Assembly (NCBI GenBank): GCA_963682175.1 | Contig: OY821792.1 | Span: forward strand, 31,618,652 to 31,682,651 | Direction: 5' to 3' | Source: Triglochin maritima | Taxonomy: Eukaryota > Streptophyta > Magnoliopsida > Alismatales > Juncaginaceae | Length of the DNA stretch: 64,000 bases | Part shown: positions 1 to 12,047 of the stretch, in pieces | Layout: every line of letters starts with the position of its first letter | How positions within the stretch are numbered: the stretch's first letter is position 1 | Made by a program: the position numbers and the translations under genes | The notes under the pieces: generated by a model | The model's input: the letters and a program-made list of their open reading frames with translations, nothing else | What the model was told of the DNA's origin: nothing | Database searches by the model: none

Positions 1-211
1 ACAATAATGCGATGTGTATGACGGGCAACAACACTCAAGTTTACAACTTATAAAACGAACAAATAAACAAAAAACAAAATATTCCTAACTAGATGCAATA
101 ATCACAATATATAAAGGGTGAGATGCAATTACACCAAACATAACGTGAGTATATTACCGCTGCCGTTTGTCATTTTCCTGTCGAAATCTTTTTAGGGTTC
201 CCAAGAATAAG

Positions 212-2633
212 ATGAAGAGCAAATCCGACCGAAATCCGATGACGGAGAAGAAGAAGGGATTCGATCGGAGGAGAAACGACCGGAATCGACGTCGGTTGGG
301 CGGGAACGGGCTCTCCCTCCAAGCCTTCGCCAACGCCCATACCACCTACAACCCTCACCTCATTAGTAATGTCTACTTTTGGTTCTAATCCTTCGAAGTT
401 GGGATCTTTTTTTCTGGGTCTTTGTTGGTTTTCGAAGTTTGGGTCCGAATTTTTGGGGGTCGAGTTTGTTTTGGATTTTGGACGGTGGAATTTGATGATT
501 CTGGTGAGAAGTGTTATATTAGAAACTAGAAGTCTTGATTAGGTGCGGTGCCAGAATTTCAGGTTAGGGGGTCGATATTTGTAAATCGGAAATTTATTTA
601 TTGGTTCGGTTAGGTAGTTCGATTACGGGTGGTTAAGTAGATACTCTTGTACTAGGCGATCGCCTGGTGGCCTAGGTGACACCGCACACCCTTGTGTGCG
701 GGTGGTCGCCTATGCAAAGGGTGGGTGGTCGCCTATGCCAATAACACCCAAAGGGCCGGTCGCCTAGGCGACCGCCCACCTAAACCTTGGTTTAGCTTGT
801 AGTGATCTTTACATGACATGCTGATCGAGAAGGTGTTATTAACGTTAAAAAAGTGGTTAATGAGGCTTATGCGATTCAAGATGGTACATATCCGTTGAAT
901 GCCGTAGCCAAAAGGCAAGACGAGTGCTCCAAATAAGAAATCTTAGTCTTGCTAAAATGTTATGGTTTTTGGAAAATGCTATCACTAAAATGTTACCAAT
1001 TATCTTGAGGAAGCTTTCTACCTGTGCTTTTATATCTATGTTGATAGTTGATACACATGCATCTGAAGGGCAAACATTTTCTTGATGAAATAATCTGAAC
1101 ATTCTGGATTTTTTTCATGTGTTGGTTTTTAATACCACCTTACCTGCAGTTGTGGTCTAGTTCGAAAAAACACATCTTTGAGGACTTCAGATACTATCCT
1201 GAATGGATTGGTTGTGTAAGTCACACGATTTACCAACTGTGCTAGCCTTGATTTGTAGATATCTTCAATTATTACGACTTTTTACACACTTGTGTTCTAA
1301 CTGTGAAAGATTAAATGGACTGGCAACGACTTATGGTCAGAGAGTTTTTGGTTTGGATATGTTCAGAAGTTAGGGTTCATTTCGAAGTGGGTGAATTAGA
1401 GGATTGACTTGACTTATCACAATTGTTTGTGCAGAAGTCTTTTTTGAGGTTGAATTTTCTTGGATACATATACATGTGCTTGTTTTCTCTTGTTATGAAG
1501 AACCCTTGGTGTCACCCATGTATCAGACCATTTAGACTGAACCATGTTAAATATTTGTACTCGTCTCCCTGTGTTTTTTCTTATCTTTATCACTGCGATT
1601 GTGAGTTATTTGTAACAGTCAAGTCAACAAACTGTAAAATAAGGCACAATGACTGTTTTCTGCTGCACCATCCATCAGTTAAAGGAATGTACTTAGTGGC
1701 TTATTAATGTTTTCTTCTGTATCCCAGGAAAGCAGAAGGAGCACTACAAAAATGCCAGACTTGTAAAGAAATTCAAGAAAACTGTAAAGCAACAAGAGAA
1801 GTCCGAGAATGATCTTCCCTCAATACCAGTTCCTGGGGTTTGTTCTTTCCTCCTTTTTCTGTCTTAAATTGATAGAGCATTTATCAATATAGAAAGTAAA
1901 ATTGTTTGTTCACTTCAGTCAGTACTTGAAAGTTCCAACAAAGACAATAGAAAATATTTTACAATCATGCAAACATGCATTCTAAATATTTTATAATCAT
2001 GCAGACATTGGCAATCTTCCTGAGGTCGTTTGTGAAGGTTTAAATGGGCAAGGACTCCACAAATTTCAAAATACACCCATCAGACCAGATAAATTTTCTT
2101 TAGGAACCTAAGATAGGTGTCTTAAGACTTGTGATAGATTTGATTTATGAAGGAATATTGGTGAAGTGTTTTGAGATAGAAATTAAATGTACTATGGCAC
2201 ACACCCACCTTGATATATTTTAGGGTATGAACAGGGTCAGAAGCTGATATTGGTATTTTTTTCTAAGGGTTTGTGTCTCAAAGAAGAAAAATTGTTTTCC
2301 CTTTGATGATCTCACATTGCCTTTGGTAATCATTTGTTTTATTCTATCCAGACAGAGGAAGCAACTAGAGATTCAAATAAGAAGAAGATGGTGGCTATGA
2401 AAAAGAAGAATAGTCTTCAGAGCGCAAGGGAAGAGTACGAAAGAAAACGGGAGGAAGAAGAGAAGGCAAGAGCAGAGAGGCAAGCAATGATGAGAGAAAG
2501 AGAGGAACAAAGAGCAAGAGCCGAAGGCCAACGTAAGGCATTGAAAGAGAATATGTACAAGAAGACCCGATCTGGCCAACCCGTCATGAAATACAGAATC
2601 GAGCATCTCTTGGAGGGCATTCAGAACTCATAG
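212..2633 (+). CDS. rRNA-processing protein FYV7/TAP26 family, 3 exons
   Basis: Predicted 181-aa nuclear/nucleolar protein of the FYV7 (CCDC59/TAP26) family, which acts in processing of small-subunit pre-rRNA. Exons 212-365, 1728-1837 and 2352-2633 join in frame with GT-AG introns (donors GTAATG and GTTTGT). The start ATG at 212 opens a very basic N-terminus (MKSKSDRNPM, then RRRNDRNRRR). The middle exon holds the family core RKQKEHYKNARLVKKFKK, and the last exon is a long charged helix rich in Lys, Arg and Glu, probably coiled coil (about residues 95-160), ending in KYRIEHLLEGIQNS. An in-frame upstream ATG at 167 exists, but the one at 212 begins the conserved basic part. Family assignment rests on the basic core and the KTRSGQPVMKYRIEHLL tail and is by recognition only. 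Confidence 0.82.
640..775. repeat. Cluster of GGTCGCCTA / CGCCTAGGCG palindromic repeats in intron 1
   Basis: Within the first intron of the FYV7-like gene the motif GGTCGCCTA recurs at least three times in about 100 bp and ends in a palindrome, GGTCGCCTAGGCGACC. The patch is far more GC-rich than the rest of the intron, so it is probably a small inserted element. I cannot name its family. Confidence 0.5.
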
Positions 2634-3493
2634 CTAACTGGATCGAGCTAATGCTGCTCCTCAAAAGGATTGAGTTCCTCAGTTTTGTAATGAAAAGTAT
2701 GTATTCTAGGTTCCATGTTTACCTATGTCATGCTGATTTATTCATGTGGGTCGAATACCACTTTTACAAGTATAATTGCCCATCACTGTTCTCAATGTTA
2801 GATCTTCGTCCAGCTTTGTCCCGAGTTCAGTATCTCGTTTGGAATCCAGATATACCATTCAGACGTGCATGTTCTTTGTCTTATGGTTATATTTGTTGCA
2901 GAGGAAAAGACTGGTAATTCTTACATGGCTTTTGGTTAAACTGGTAAGTAAGGAAGGTGGAAATGGCTTAAATTTTTGTCAGGTGTTGTGCCATACCTTT
3001 TTTTGTGAATTGGTGTGTGGAAAGTGGAGATGGTAATAGCTATGTAACGACAATATGTTCATTTATGATGCTTTAACAGGAGAGAACTAAAACAAGGGGA
3101 GGCCTCTGTACTTAAAAGTTAAACCATCATTAAAAGAGTAAATGAAAATACAAAGTTTGCATTATAAAAGAAATTGAGGTGGTGATTCTGGTAAACCTCC
3201 ATTTCTTCTTTGAGTCTACAATTATACAAACACATAATAATGGAAGAAAGAAAATATACCCCTTCATAGAATATTATTTCCAACACAATTTATTTGTTTA
3301 ATCTTCAATCCTCCAGTTCAGTTCAGTTCAGCTAAAAGAAACACAAAACACAGACCACAGTAGATTGTGCATGAAAATCTTAAGGAGAACAAACCAGACC
3401 ATCTAAGAAAGAGAGAGAACTCCCCAGTAAGAGAACATGAAGAACTAAGAGTCAATGTAAGAAGTGAAGGGAGACAACACCCTTCCCTCCAAC
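2634..3493. other. 3' regions of two convergent genes
   Basis: This stretch lies between the stop codon of the FYV7-like gene and the stop codon of the small minus-strand ORF at 3494. It is AT-rich, without a supported reading frame, and probably holds both 3' UTRs and perhaps an intron in one of them. I see nothing else in it. Confidence 0.5.
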
Positions 3494-3634
3494 TTAATAG
3501 CAAACCTGCACAATTCGCCTGCGAGGCGGCGGCGCGAGACAAATCATGAAAAGCATAAGAGCTATAGCCAACACGAAAAGAAGGCCAAATATGCTAAATT
3601 CATCCTCACTCTTGGTGCAACATAACTTTGCCAT
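3494..3634 (-). CDS. 46-aa single-helix membrane protein (unnamed)
   Basis: A 47-codon ORF on the minus strand, from ATG at 3634 to TAA at 3494. It has three parts. The N-terminus is short and hydrophilic with two adjacent Cys (MAKLCCTKSEDEF). A hydrophobic helix of about 20 residues follows (IFGLLFVLAIALMLFMICLA). The tail is short and basic, PPPRRR then IVQVCY. The layout (Cys pair, acidic patch, one helix, PPPRRR stop-transfer) looks like a designed tail-anchored or single-pass peptide rather than chance. I do not recognise a named family. The 5' UTR and promoter would lie above 3634. Being under 60 codons, it is easily missed by length-based gene finding. Confidence 0.55.
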   Translation of the reverse strand: MAKLCCTKSEDEFSIFGLLFVLAIALMLFMICLAPPPRRRIVQVCY

Positions 3635-4134
3635 CCTTCGTTTCAACGGGAGATATTAGTAACAAAGCTGATGGAGGGATATCTGTAGACACCTTGCTCT
3701 ATGTCATCAAAATGAATTTTGATGAGTGGAGGAGGTCTTTAACTTTCCAAAAAGAAGATACCCCCAATCCCTCTTTACATTTCCTTTTTGTGGGAATGAA
3801 GAGATGTGGATTCATTCAATTGGAACAGCACGTTCAACATTGGATGGAAAAGACACCATCACAATCAATTTAATACAGATCAGATAGCATGTGTATTTAA
3901 GATTTTGAATACAATGTTTTTTCGAATTTCAGATTATATGAATAGATTTAGTACTTAGAATTCTAGAGGTGTTAATTAAGATAGTCTTTTTTCTGATGTC
4001 TAAAATTACTTTCCCCTTCATGAAGTACTAGTCCTTTAATTTTTATTGAACCTCAAGTTCTGTCTTACATTGGTATTAGTGTACTGGAGGTTGAGAGACG
4101 TACGTGTTTATGTTGAGAGGGTATATGTTCCATG
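3635..4134. other. Upstream region of the 46-aa ORF
   Basis: AT-rich intergenic DNA. A plus-strand ORF of 81 codons here (3628-3873) runs antisense to the likely 5' UTR and has no recognisable domain. I see nothing else before the LTR begins at 4135. Confidence 0.4.
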
Positions 4135-4246
4135 TGTTAGGACCCTAAACCTGATTAGTGAGACTAATCAAGGTTAGTGGTGACTAATGTTGTTTAATGA
4201 GTTGTTGTGGTGGAGGCTTGTGATAGAAGGAGGTGAATGTGAGGAG

Positions 4247-4254
4247 TATATAAG
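4247..4254 (+). promoter_or_regulatory. LTR TATA box
   Basis: TATATAAG followed by a Ser/Leu-like CT-rich leader (ctctctcaactcttttctct), placed where an LTR U3/R boundary is expected. Confidence 0.5.
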
Positions 4255-4689
4255 AAGTAACTCAACTTTTTCACTCTCTCAACTCTTTTCTCTCTCACCT
4301 CGTCTCTCCCATTGCCGGCGATGGAAGTGTTGGAAGAGCAAGGAAGGCAGTGAGTGCGGTCGGAAGTGTAGTGATCATTGCTCGTGGGGTGGAGTTCGTC
4401 GGGCGAGCAAGTTGGTGTGGTGGTGATTCCAACAGCATCTGGAAGCTTTGACGTGCAAATAGGTATGCAAAGTTCCTTTTTAGTGTTCACAGAAGGCGTG
4501 TGAGAGGTCAGGGCGTCAACGGAGGTCGATGACCTCGTCGATGTCGAGGTGCAACAATGTTGCTGCACTGGAATGGTCGACCAATGTTGGCATTGGTCGA
4601 CCGGTCTTAGTGTAATTGGGAGTTTCCATCTCATATCAGTCGAACGATACCTTTGGGTGGTTAACTGGTTTTGCATATTTAATGAGAGG

Positions 4690-5110
4690 AAGAAGACTGA
4701 TAATTTCGGTCGAACGAGTCCCCTTTGTCGTTCCACCGGTTGCATTGTAGTAAGTCGGTTGAGGGTCTAGATCATCTAAACGGTCGACCGCCCTAAGATT
4801 GGTTCGACCGATTACTTATGTGAATTTAAGTTTTGTTCGACTGATTGCTATTTAGTTTGACCAGTGTTGACTTAGAGAAAACGTAGGAAATTCCTATTTT
4901 CGGTCGATCGACCCCCTTTGCCGTTCCACCGATGTGATGATTTATTTAATGTTGATGTAGCGTAGACCTAGTAAACGGTCGACCACTTTTGATCTTTAGT
5001 TCGACCGGTAGGGGTTGAATTTGTGAGTCGAAGACTCTGATAATTTCGGTCAAATGGGTCCTCTTTGCCGTTCGACTGGTTGATAGTTAAATTGGTTGGA
5101 TCGGGCGTTG
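4690..5110. repeat. Degenerate tandem repeats inside the solo LTR
   Basis: Three imperfect copies of a module, ATTTCGGTCGAACG...CCTTTGCCGTTCCACCGG, start near 4700, 4892 and 5040. They are separated by TCGACCGG-rich sequence. Spacing is irregular (about 190 and 150 bp). Confidence 0.55.
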
Positions 5111-5980
5111 ACCATCCAAATGATTGATCGCTCATGACATTGGTTCAATCGATTGTTTGTTTACGTTCAACCGGCTCTTTCGCGGTTGAACGATGCCAGT
5201 TTCTTTGGGGGACTGGTCGACTGTTGTGTCGTGTTCCGTCGACCATTGTTGCCTTGTTTTGTGCTTGTATTGGTTGTGTGGAGTGTGATCGGCCCTGAGG
5301 GCAATGTGTCCACCGGTCTTTTTGGGGCAACGGAAAGGACATGTCGACCTGATAGCAATCAATGTGTTTGTGTGGTTCTGCTTGTGTGAGCAGCTCGTCC
5401 ATGTGTGGTGGAGGTTTTGCCGACAATGTTCCGGCAAAGGGTGTAGCAGCTTGTGTGAGCCACCCGAATTGTATATGCATTATATATTGCAACATGTGTG
5501 TGTAGTCGACCTCGTACGACAAGAATGATGGCCGACGATGATTTGACTGGGGTGCCTTGTGAGCACGTGTGATGTGTGGGTCAGGACAAAGGTCCTTGGT
5601 GCCTAGCTTGGGAGAGATATTTTATTAATATAGTTTTGTATACCTTTATGTTGTCGCATTTCATGCTTGTTATGAGAGTTTGACATACGATATTTCCGTA
5701 TAGAAACTCAGACATAGTTTATGTTTACATTTCAGGCCGTGAGCAGCGATAGAGGGTGGTAACTGAGGAGGAGCACACCAAGGATCGGATCATCTAGTTT
5801 TCCATTTTGAGGTCGTTGTGATTACATATATATGTTTAGTATGTTTTTTGATGTAATCATACTTTGAGACTTTGTATTTTACGGTGCACCACTTGATGTA
5901 TATATGGTTGGTAGCGTTCTTGTGTGTTTTGACGTCCTTTGAATATCTTTTAATTTTTTTAAAATTACGAGGACGTTACA

Positions 5981-7114
5981 CCACGACAAAGTCATTGCGT
6001 TTTTTTGTGCGTCCTCGGCCGGTGATGACGACAGCGTGGACAGTGGTTGGCGTTGAGGGCGGCAACGAGGGCCACGATCATGGCTTTGGTTAGGGAGTTG
6101 AGGGACCTCAGACGGGATAGTGGAGAGAGAGAACAAAAGATAGAAAAAGAGGAGCAAGGAGAATGTTATTAATATGAAAATATTATTTATAAGGTGTTAT
6201 TAGAATTTTTCTAACAAAAAATGTTATTATCAAAATTTATAAGGAGTTATCAGTAAAATTTCTATCAGAAAATGTTATGGAATGGGTCCTACAAACGTTA
6301 GATAGATGTGTGTACAAGTAAAAAAATTGACCAAGGTGCACATAGGTAAATACCGAAAATACAGGTACTTGCAGCCAATTATGACCGGGTACACGAAATC
6401 ACTATCGTTTTTAAGCCATAAGCCTAAATATCTTCTGCTTTCTTCCTATTCTACTGTTTTGTATGTAGGGATGACAAATCACTCTTTCTTCTATTGGCCT
6501 CTAAATTGTAATTTGTAGTCACTTCTACAACTCTTCCATCTCTGTCACTAAGATGATGGTGGATGCAATATATTATTTTTGAAGGATTAGGACCTGAAGA
6601 AGAAGAAGTTGAAAACAATACGAAGAAAGGGAAGTAAAACTACCAAGTTCGAAACTTTTGAATGTTTAAGAGATATGACCAGTACGTATCAGATGACAAA
6701 CATGTATAAAATTAGTAATCGACCAAAAATGTACATTTTCATTTAGCTGTTTCTGTGAAAATTGGCAAGAAAAAAGAATGTTAATGGGACCACACAATTT
6801 TTCTTAATTAGCTCACAATAATTAAGAAAAAATAACAGTACGTTGATTAAACAATTACCATACCCATCAATCACAAGAAAATTGAAGTTCCTGAAACAGC
6901 ATTTTTATTATAACTTTGGTAGCTTAAAAAATCCACTCGTTCAGTGGAACCACCTTAATTTACATACATGCTGATCTATACTGCAAACATACGTACTCAT
7001 AGCCACGAAAACTGTCGCCTTTAGTTACTACAACGGAAGAGTTTGTCACAAAAAGAAACCGTCGCCAAAGCTCAATTATGGCACCATAGCACCAAAAAGT
7101 GAGGTTCGAACCAT
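5981..7114. other. Intergenic DNA and 3' flank of the glutaredoxin gene
   Basis: AT-rich sequence with several short open frames but no recognisable domain. The part just above 7000 is probably the 3' UTR of the minus-strand glutaredoxin gene. I see no gene here. Confidence 0.4.
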
Positions 7115-7426
7115 CTAGAGCCAAATTGCTCCGGCTTCACGGAGAAGTGGCACGAGATTGCCTCCAAGGTGGAGGGACATGACTTTGTCGGTCGAGCCCA
7201 CAAGCTTGCCTCCAATGAAAATAGCTGGCACGACAGAACCCCGACAGAGCAATTTGGCTAGCGCTTTCTCCATCTCCTTCCCTTTTGGGTCCTCGTCGAG
7301 CTCGTGGACCGCCGGATTGCAAGCGAGCTCGAATAGGAGTCTCTTGATTGTGTGACACATGCAACAATTGCTTTTGCTAAACACAACCACTGCCCTTTGA
7401 GATGCCAACTTCATCACTCTCTCCAT
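7115..7426 (-). CDS. CC-type (class III, ROXY-like) glutaredoxin
   Basis: Intronless 103-aa glutaredoxin, the usual length and structure for the land-plant CC-type class. ATG is at 7426. The active site CCMC lies at residues 21-24, directly after the first strand (VVVFSKSN). Later come the conserved [18 protein letters not shown] and the glutathione-binding [14 protein letters not shown]. The C-terminus ends AIWL, matching the (A)LWL-type tail with which ROXY proteins bind TGA bZIP factors, and an LxxLL-like stretch (LVPLL) precedes it. Such proteins act in nucleus and cytosol as TGA cofactors in development, nitrate and stress signalling. Which ROXY orthologue this is cannot be decided here. 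Confidence 0.95.
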   Translation of the reverse strand: MERVMKLASQRAVVVFSKSNCCMCHTIKRLLFELACNPAVHELDEDPKGKEMEKALAKLLCRGSVVPAIFIGGKLVGSTDKVMSLHLGGNLVPLLREAGAIWL

Positions 7427-7500
7427 TTCACTCCAAATATTCTTTAGAGTTGTTTTGGTATGTGATCAGTAGTGCTTGAAAGATTTGAGTGAAGTGGTGG

Positions 7501-7510
7501 TATTTATATA
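7501..7510 (-). promoter_or_regulatory. TATA box of the glutaredoxin gene
   Basis: TATATAAATA on the minus strand, about 75 bp upstream of the start codon. Confidence 0.6.
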
Positions 7511-8292
7511 GGTTTTGAGAGAATTGGTGGAGGGATCGAGCTACAACAGATATAACTTAACTTCAGTTTAAAGAGAGTGGAAAGATCTTGGGGGTTGGGT
7601 GTGCTTAGTTGAGACGAGCATCTTTTGATCTTTGATGTGAAAGGAACCACTTGGCTTTATTTCATGTTGGAATAGTTTGTAGATTTTTGTTCCAAATGGA
7701 TAATGCATGCCAATCCACACATATCATGGTATGAAATGATGCTGTGGGTATGGCTTCAAGTATTCTGATTTCCTGCATTATCTTAGATCATTTGAGTTAA
7801 TCCAATCCATACACATACATTTGAAGTTGTGGGAATACCTTGAATATTTTTGATTTCATTATCTTAGTTCTTATAATTGGTTTCTTTCTGCTATTTAACA
7901 CTGATCCAGATTAGAAACTATACGATTTTTTCATTCATTAGTTAGATGCCTCATATTAGTCACATAATGTTGCTCTTCTGCATGGAGTTTTGTAACATTG
8001 GCTGGTTATCCACTATGTTTGACTTGGAAACAAATTGAATAGTATTTTTTTGGCAATTTTTTCTTTTGTTTTTCAAAAAAATGGGAGATTATCTTATCCT
8101 TGTAATTCTGTCTTATACTAAACAATTTGAAAAAGTGTAATTCTTACAATGTTGTAAGAGTTTGATATTCGTATTTTGATGCAATTAAGTAGACTTACAA
8201 GTTAAAAGCAAAGAATATGTTTTTTTCCTTTTACAAATAGTATATTATTACTTCAATATATCTTGATTAATAATAATATAACGTTGATTTTC

Positions 8293-8333
<41 letters not shown>

Positions 8334-9699
8334 AATTACATCAGGTTGCTCGCGCAACAGACCGGGTCATCACTTGTTTGCTTAGTCACGTTCTAAGATT
8401 AAACAATAATCAAAACTACCTTCTTTCTGAGAAAATGAAAGGTATTTCACCAATTGCAAGTACGTTAATATATGAAGAAAAAAGATAGTTACGTACGTAT
8501 CAAAATCATTAGATAAGTTGGGCGTATAACTTATAACTGGCCGGTTATTAAGGCAATACATTGGTTTTTTGGATGATTTTAGTTTGACTATATATATATA
8601 GTCATTAATCAACCTTCTTAATTAAAAAAGAGCACAACGTAATGATCAGGTTAAGAAGCAAATTAATCTGAATATGATACTGCGAATACGACACAAATGT
8701 CCAAATCCTAACTTGATAAATCATGAAAATCCACCACTCAAAGGTGAAGAGGTAAAAGTTAAAAATACCATGCTAGAAGGAATGTCCTCCACTCCTTCTA
8801 CATATACTTACTTTGAATAGATGCAAAAGATGGAAAAGAAGATATATTGCAAGGTCGAATCGTAGCATCACATATACTTGTGATATGTACACAGTACATA
8901 CAACTTTGGGTTACGTGGCTTTCATGGAATTATATCCAAGAGAATAAACCAAAGTCGAATGTGTACACTTTGGAATTTTTCATCTTTAATTTTCCTTTTG
9001 GGATACTCTTTAACGTCATTCTCCACCACTGTTGATCTTGATAAATCTATAGGGAATAGATGCAACACATGTCATGATTTTCAATTTTTAATTGTTTACA
9101 TTGAAATGCATTGTCGCCTTGTGGGTGTGTACGTAATTGGTCAAACATTGCATATATAATGTTGTGTGTGACTTTGATCAATCTTATTTTTGGATAGAAA
9201 TTAAATAACTCAAGTCTATTACACAGGGAAACATATAGGACTTTGGACCCAATGCTTGATTGGAAAAATTGAAATCAATCGGGTGCGATTGGGAACGACG
9301 AAATGGAATAAACCTCAGATAAGCTATTGGGTCACATATTGGTTAGATCTTATTAGGCCTGTAAGCTTATGCTTGTGCTCGCTAATAGGAGCATCCGTCG
9401 ACAAAAGGATCATCCTAAGATGATCATCTCATGGTTAGTGAGAACGAATCAAATTAGATGGTTCTATTTTTCAATCTTTTTGCTCCTACGCAACCATGGT
9501 CGAAAAGATTGAAAAAGTCAGTCATTCACAACCACTGATGGAATGGATAAGAGGCTCGTGGGATTGACGTGATATGGTAGGGATGGCTATATAAATCCTT
9601 AACCATTCCTCCTCTTACTAATACTACAGAATGTTCTTGTGAATTATGACCAATACCGGGTATATAAGCAGTGATTTCAAATCCAGAGGTTAACCGTAC
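7511..9699. other. Intergenic, no gene seen
   Basis: AT-rich DNA upstream of the glutaredoxin gene. Apart from the TA microsatellite at 8294-8330 I see no coding frame, repeat family or RNA gene that I can support. Confidence 0.4.
8294..8330. repeat. (TA)n microsatellite
   Basis: About 18 uninterrupted TA units. Confidence 0.95.
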
Positions 9700-10665
9700 T
9701 CTGGCAACTCGTGACTCAGTTGCTTAACAACTCGATTTGATTGTTAACGAGTCGAGCATGAGCTAAAATATCTGATCGGGAAAATAAATGAGCCGAGCTG
9801 AGCTAAACCTGCTCGCTCATTAGCTCGCTCACTCACTCGACTCAGTTGCTCATATATACATATATACACAACACGTATACTACAAATATATATTTATCCA
9901 TTTACCCATTACCATTTACCAAATCCAATTATCTAAATACACATTTACCATTTTACATTACTATCTTATCTTTAACCCTAAAATCTTATATTCTACCAAT
10001 TTTGCTCCAACCGTCATTAGAGATTAATCTTTCCAATCCTCCCATTATTGTTGTCTTGAATGTCAAATATTTTTTTCGAGGTGATGATTTTTTTTTGAAT
10101 ATTTGATGCAACAGATAAACATATATATGCTCCTCGTTTTTTCTTAAAGTCAAATGTTATGATTTTTACGTTGTTATTTAGATATATTTTTTCTATCAAG
10201 AAAATTTACGGCTGATGAGATATTAGTGGAGAGGATTATGCTGACATGAAGATAATTTGTTATAGTATTGCATCAATTTTGTAGCTATGTTGATGACCAT
10301 CAATTAATAAAATCATAATGTTGTGATTTTCAATAATACGATGAGCGGGAAGTCATGATATAATGATGACTCATGTGAGCTAGAAATTAAGTAGAAATAA
10401 CATGTTATGTATATAATATTTGTCAATAGTAGTTGTCCTTACATTCCCAGACACAAACAAGAGATCATTTTCTAACGAAACGAGTCAACGAGCCGAGCAT
10501 GCTCACGAGCAAACCAATTGAGCCTAGCGGCTCATGAGCCAGAAAAGACCGAGCACGAACGTAATTTTCGCGCTCGAACTGAGCCACGAGCTGGTCCAAA
10601 ATTAAACGAATCGAGTTCGAACCAACTTTGTTCGCTAGAAACTGACTAGTTTACTGCCCTAGATA
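9700..10665. mobile_element. Possible non-autonomous hAT-like remnant
   Basis: Two patches rich in GAGCCGAGC / GCTCGCTCA motifs, 9725-9850 and 10480-10640, face each other across about 600 bp of AT-rich filler. Clusters of GAGC/GCTC motifs near both ends are typical of hAT subterminal regions. The right patch runs into ACTGCCCTA near 10660. I could not match this to a convincing left terminal inverted repeat or an 8-bp target duplication, so limits are approximate. Confidence 0.35.
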
Positions 10666-11976
10666 TTACTGTAATACTTGGCAATTTGCATGATGGAATT
10701 AAAGTATTAGTTATGAAACAATAATTTTAAAGTTTGGAAATATAATCCCGATGGTAAATAACCAATGCAGTTAGTTTAAGGACGAATAATTTGGATGAAC
10801 TTGTTGCTGAACTTAATCCATTTGTCCATATATCTTGTTTATTTTATGACGTTTGAATTTTATGTAAGAATTAAGAAGTTACTTCCCAATTGTTTTGACC
10901 AACCAACCGACCTCAATTACAACTACTAGTCCCTCACCTAGGATGATCTTTGGGCCAAATTTACTGATTTTGAACCAACCTCGGACTAAAATTTCAATTT
11001 TGTGTCAGAAGATGCAAACCAAATCAAACTTTGATTTCTATTTGGGTTGAGAGAGAACCGAAACGAACTAAACCGAGTTATTTTTGCCATATAAATTTTA
11101 TATAAACTTCGTCACGCACATTAGTGCAACATATAATTCAACATTGTTATTAGATATGTATTTTTCTATTTATTTAGCAATATATAACTACTTATATTGA
11201 TGTGTAATAATGGTTTTAGTTCATGATAACTTTTTTGTTGTATGTAGTATATACATTTTCAATGTGATCAACAACTAGTGAAAGCAAACTGAAGTTTAGA
11301 CAGATATTTATGAGAAAGAAACCGAACCGAATATCCTATAAACAGAAAGGGTATAAATAAATAAATTATGAATATGTCCTTGAAGATGATGTTAAGGTGA
11401 CCTTCATCCTTCATCCATGGATCCATCGACATTAGATATGGGTACTTGACCGGGCCGACCCGTTTGGCTTGCCGTGTCAGGTCTGGGTCCAGCACGACAC
11501 GCAGGATTTCGGGCATAGGACGAGTCGGGTCAGGTCGGTACAATTTTGGGTCGGGTTCAGATTCATGTCGATCGGGTTTGTAGGTATTAATTTTTGTATT
11601 GGAGATATTTAAATAAACTATTTTCTTCTAAAATAAACTAAAAGAGTTGTCAGCATGTGACAAATTTGGACGAATTGGGCAATACCTTTAGGTTTTTGCT
11701 CAAACTCGATCCACTTACAACACAATTGGAACACTTAGTGAAATATTTAAAAGATCAAGTAAGAAGATAGAAAATATTGAGAGATTTGATGTGAAAAAAT
11801 AAATAGAATAAAGGGTTTATATGGACATTTGTAATATTATTTTGGTAATTTTTTTAAAATAAAATAAAATAAAAGGCAATGCACGATGGAGCACGGGCCC
11901 ACCTGGGATAGTGAAGTTAATTGCGTTGGGTCTAACTGGCACGGCCTGGTACCCGGATCTAAAATCAACATCCCAA
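10666..11976. other. Intergenic repeat-scarred DNA
   Basis: AT-rich sequence with a GGGTCGGGTCAGGTCGG-type patch at 11440-11570 (again transposon-subterminal in style) and one arm of the 80-bp direct repeat described at 11205-11284. No gene seen. Confidence 0.4.
11205..11284 (+). repeat. 80-bp direct repeat, copy 1
   Basis: Begins tgtgtaataatggttttagt and ends gatcaacaactagtga. It is repeated with few differences at 12048-12128, 843 bp downstream. Confidence 0.85.
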
Positions 11977-12044
11977 ACAATTAATCAACCAATCAAATTT
12001 TAGACGAAAATGACATCAACAGCTTTTCTTCCTCTCCTCCTTTC
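11977..12044 (+). pseudogene. Decayed copy of exon 1 start of the epimerase-like gene
   Basis: About 68 bp closely resembles 12741-12804, that is the last part of the 5' leader plus the first dozen codons of the gene at 12772. ATG at 12010 reads MTSTAFLPLLLS and then a stop, against MTSAAFFLSPFP in the real gene. Nothing further of the gene follows. The fragment runs straight into copy 2 of the 80-bp repeat. Confidence 0.7.
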
Positions 12045-12047
12045 TTG

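Larger units (their letters stand above)
4135..5980 (+). mobile_element. Solo LTR, probably Ty3/gypsy (Del/Tekay-like)
   Basis: The segment begins TGTTAGGACCC and ends GGACGTTACA, the TG...CA ends typical of plant gypsy LTRs, and spans 1846 bp. It is flanked by ccatg (4130-4134) and ccacg (5981-5985), a 5-bp target-site duplication with one mismatch. A TATA box followed by a CT-rich stretch lies about 110 bp inside the left end, as expected of an LTR promoter. No gag, pol or primer-binding site follows on either side, so this is a solo LTR left by recombination. The lineage call rests only on the LTR ends and length. Confidence 0.7.

Noticed and set aside
4194..5528. Several ORFs of 70-180 codons on both strands
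   Set aside because: They lie inside the solo LTR, read through its TCGACCGG repeats, and show no retroelement or host domain.
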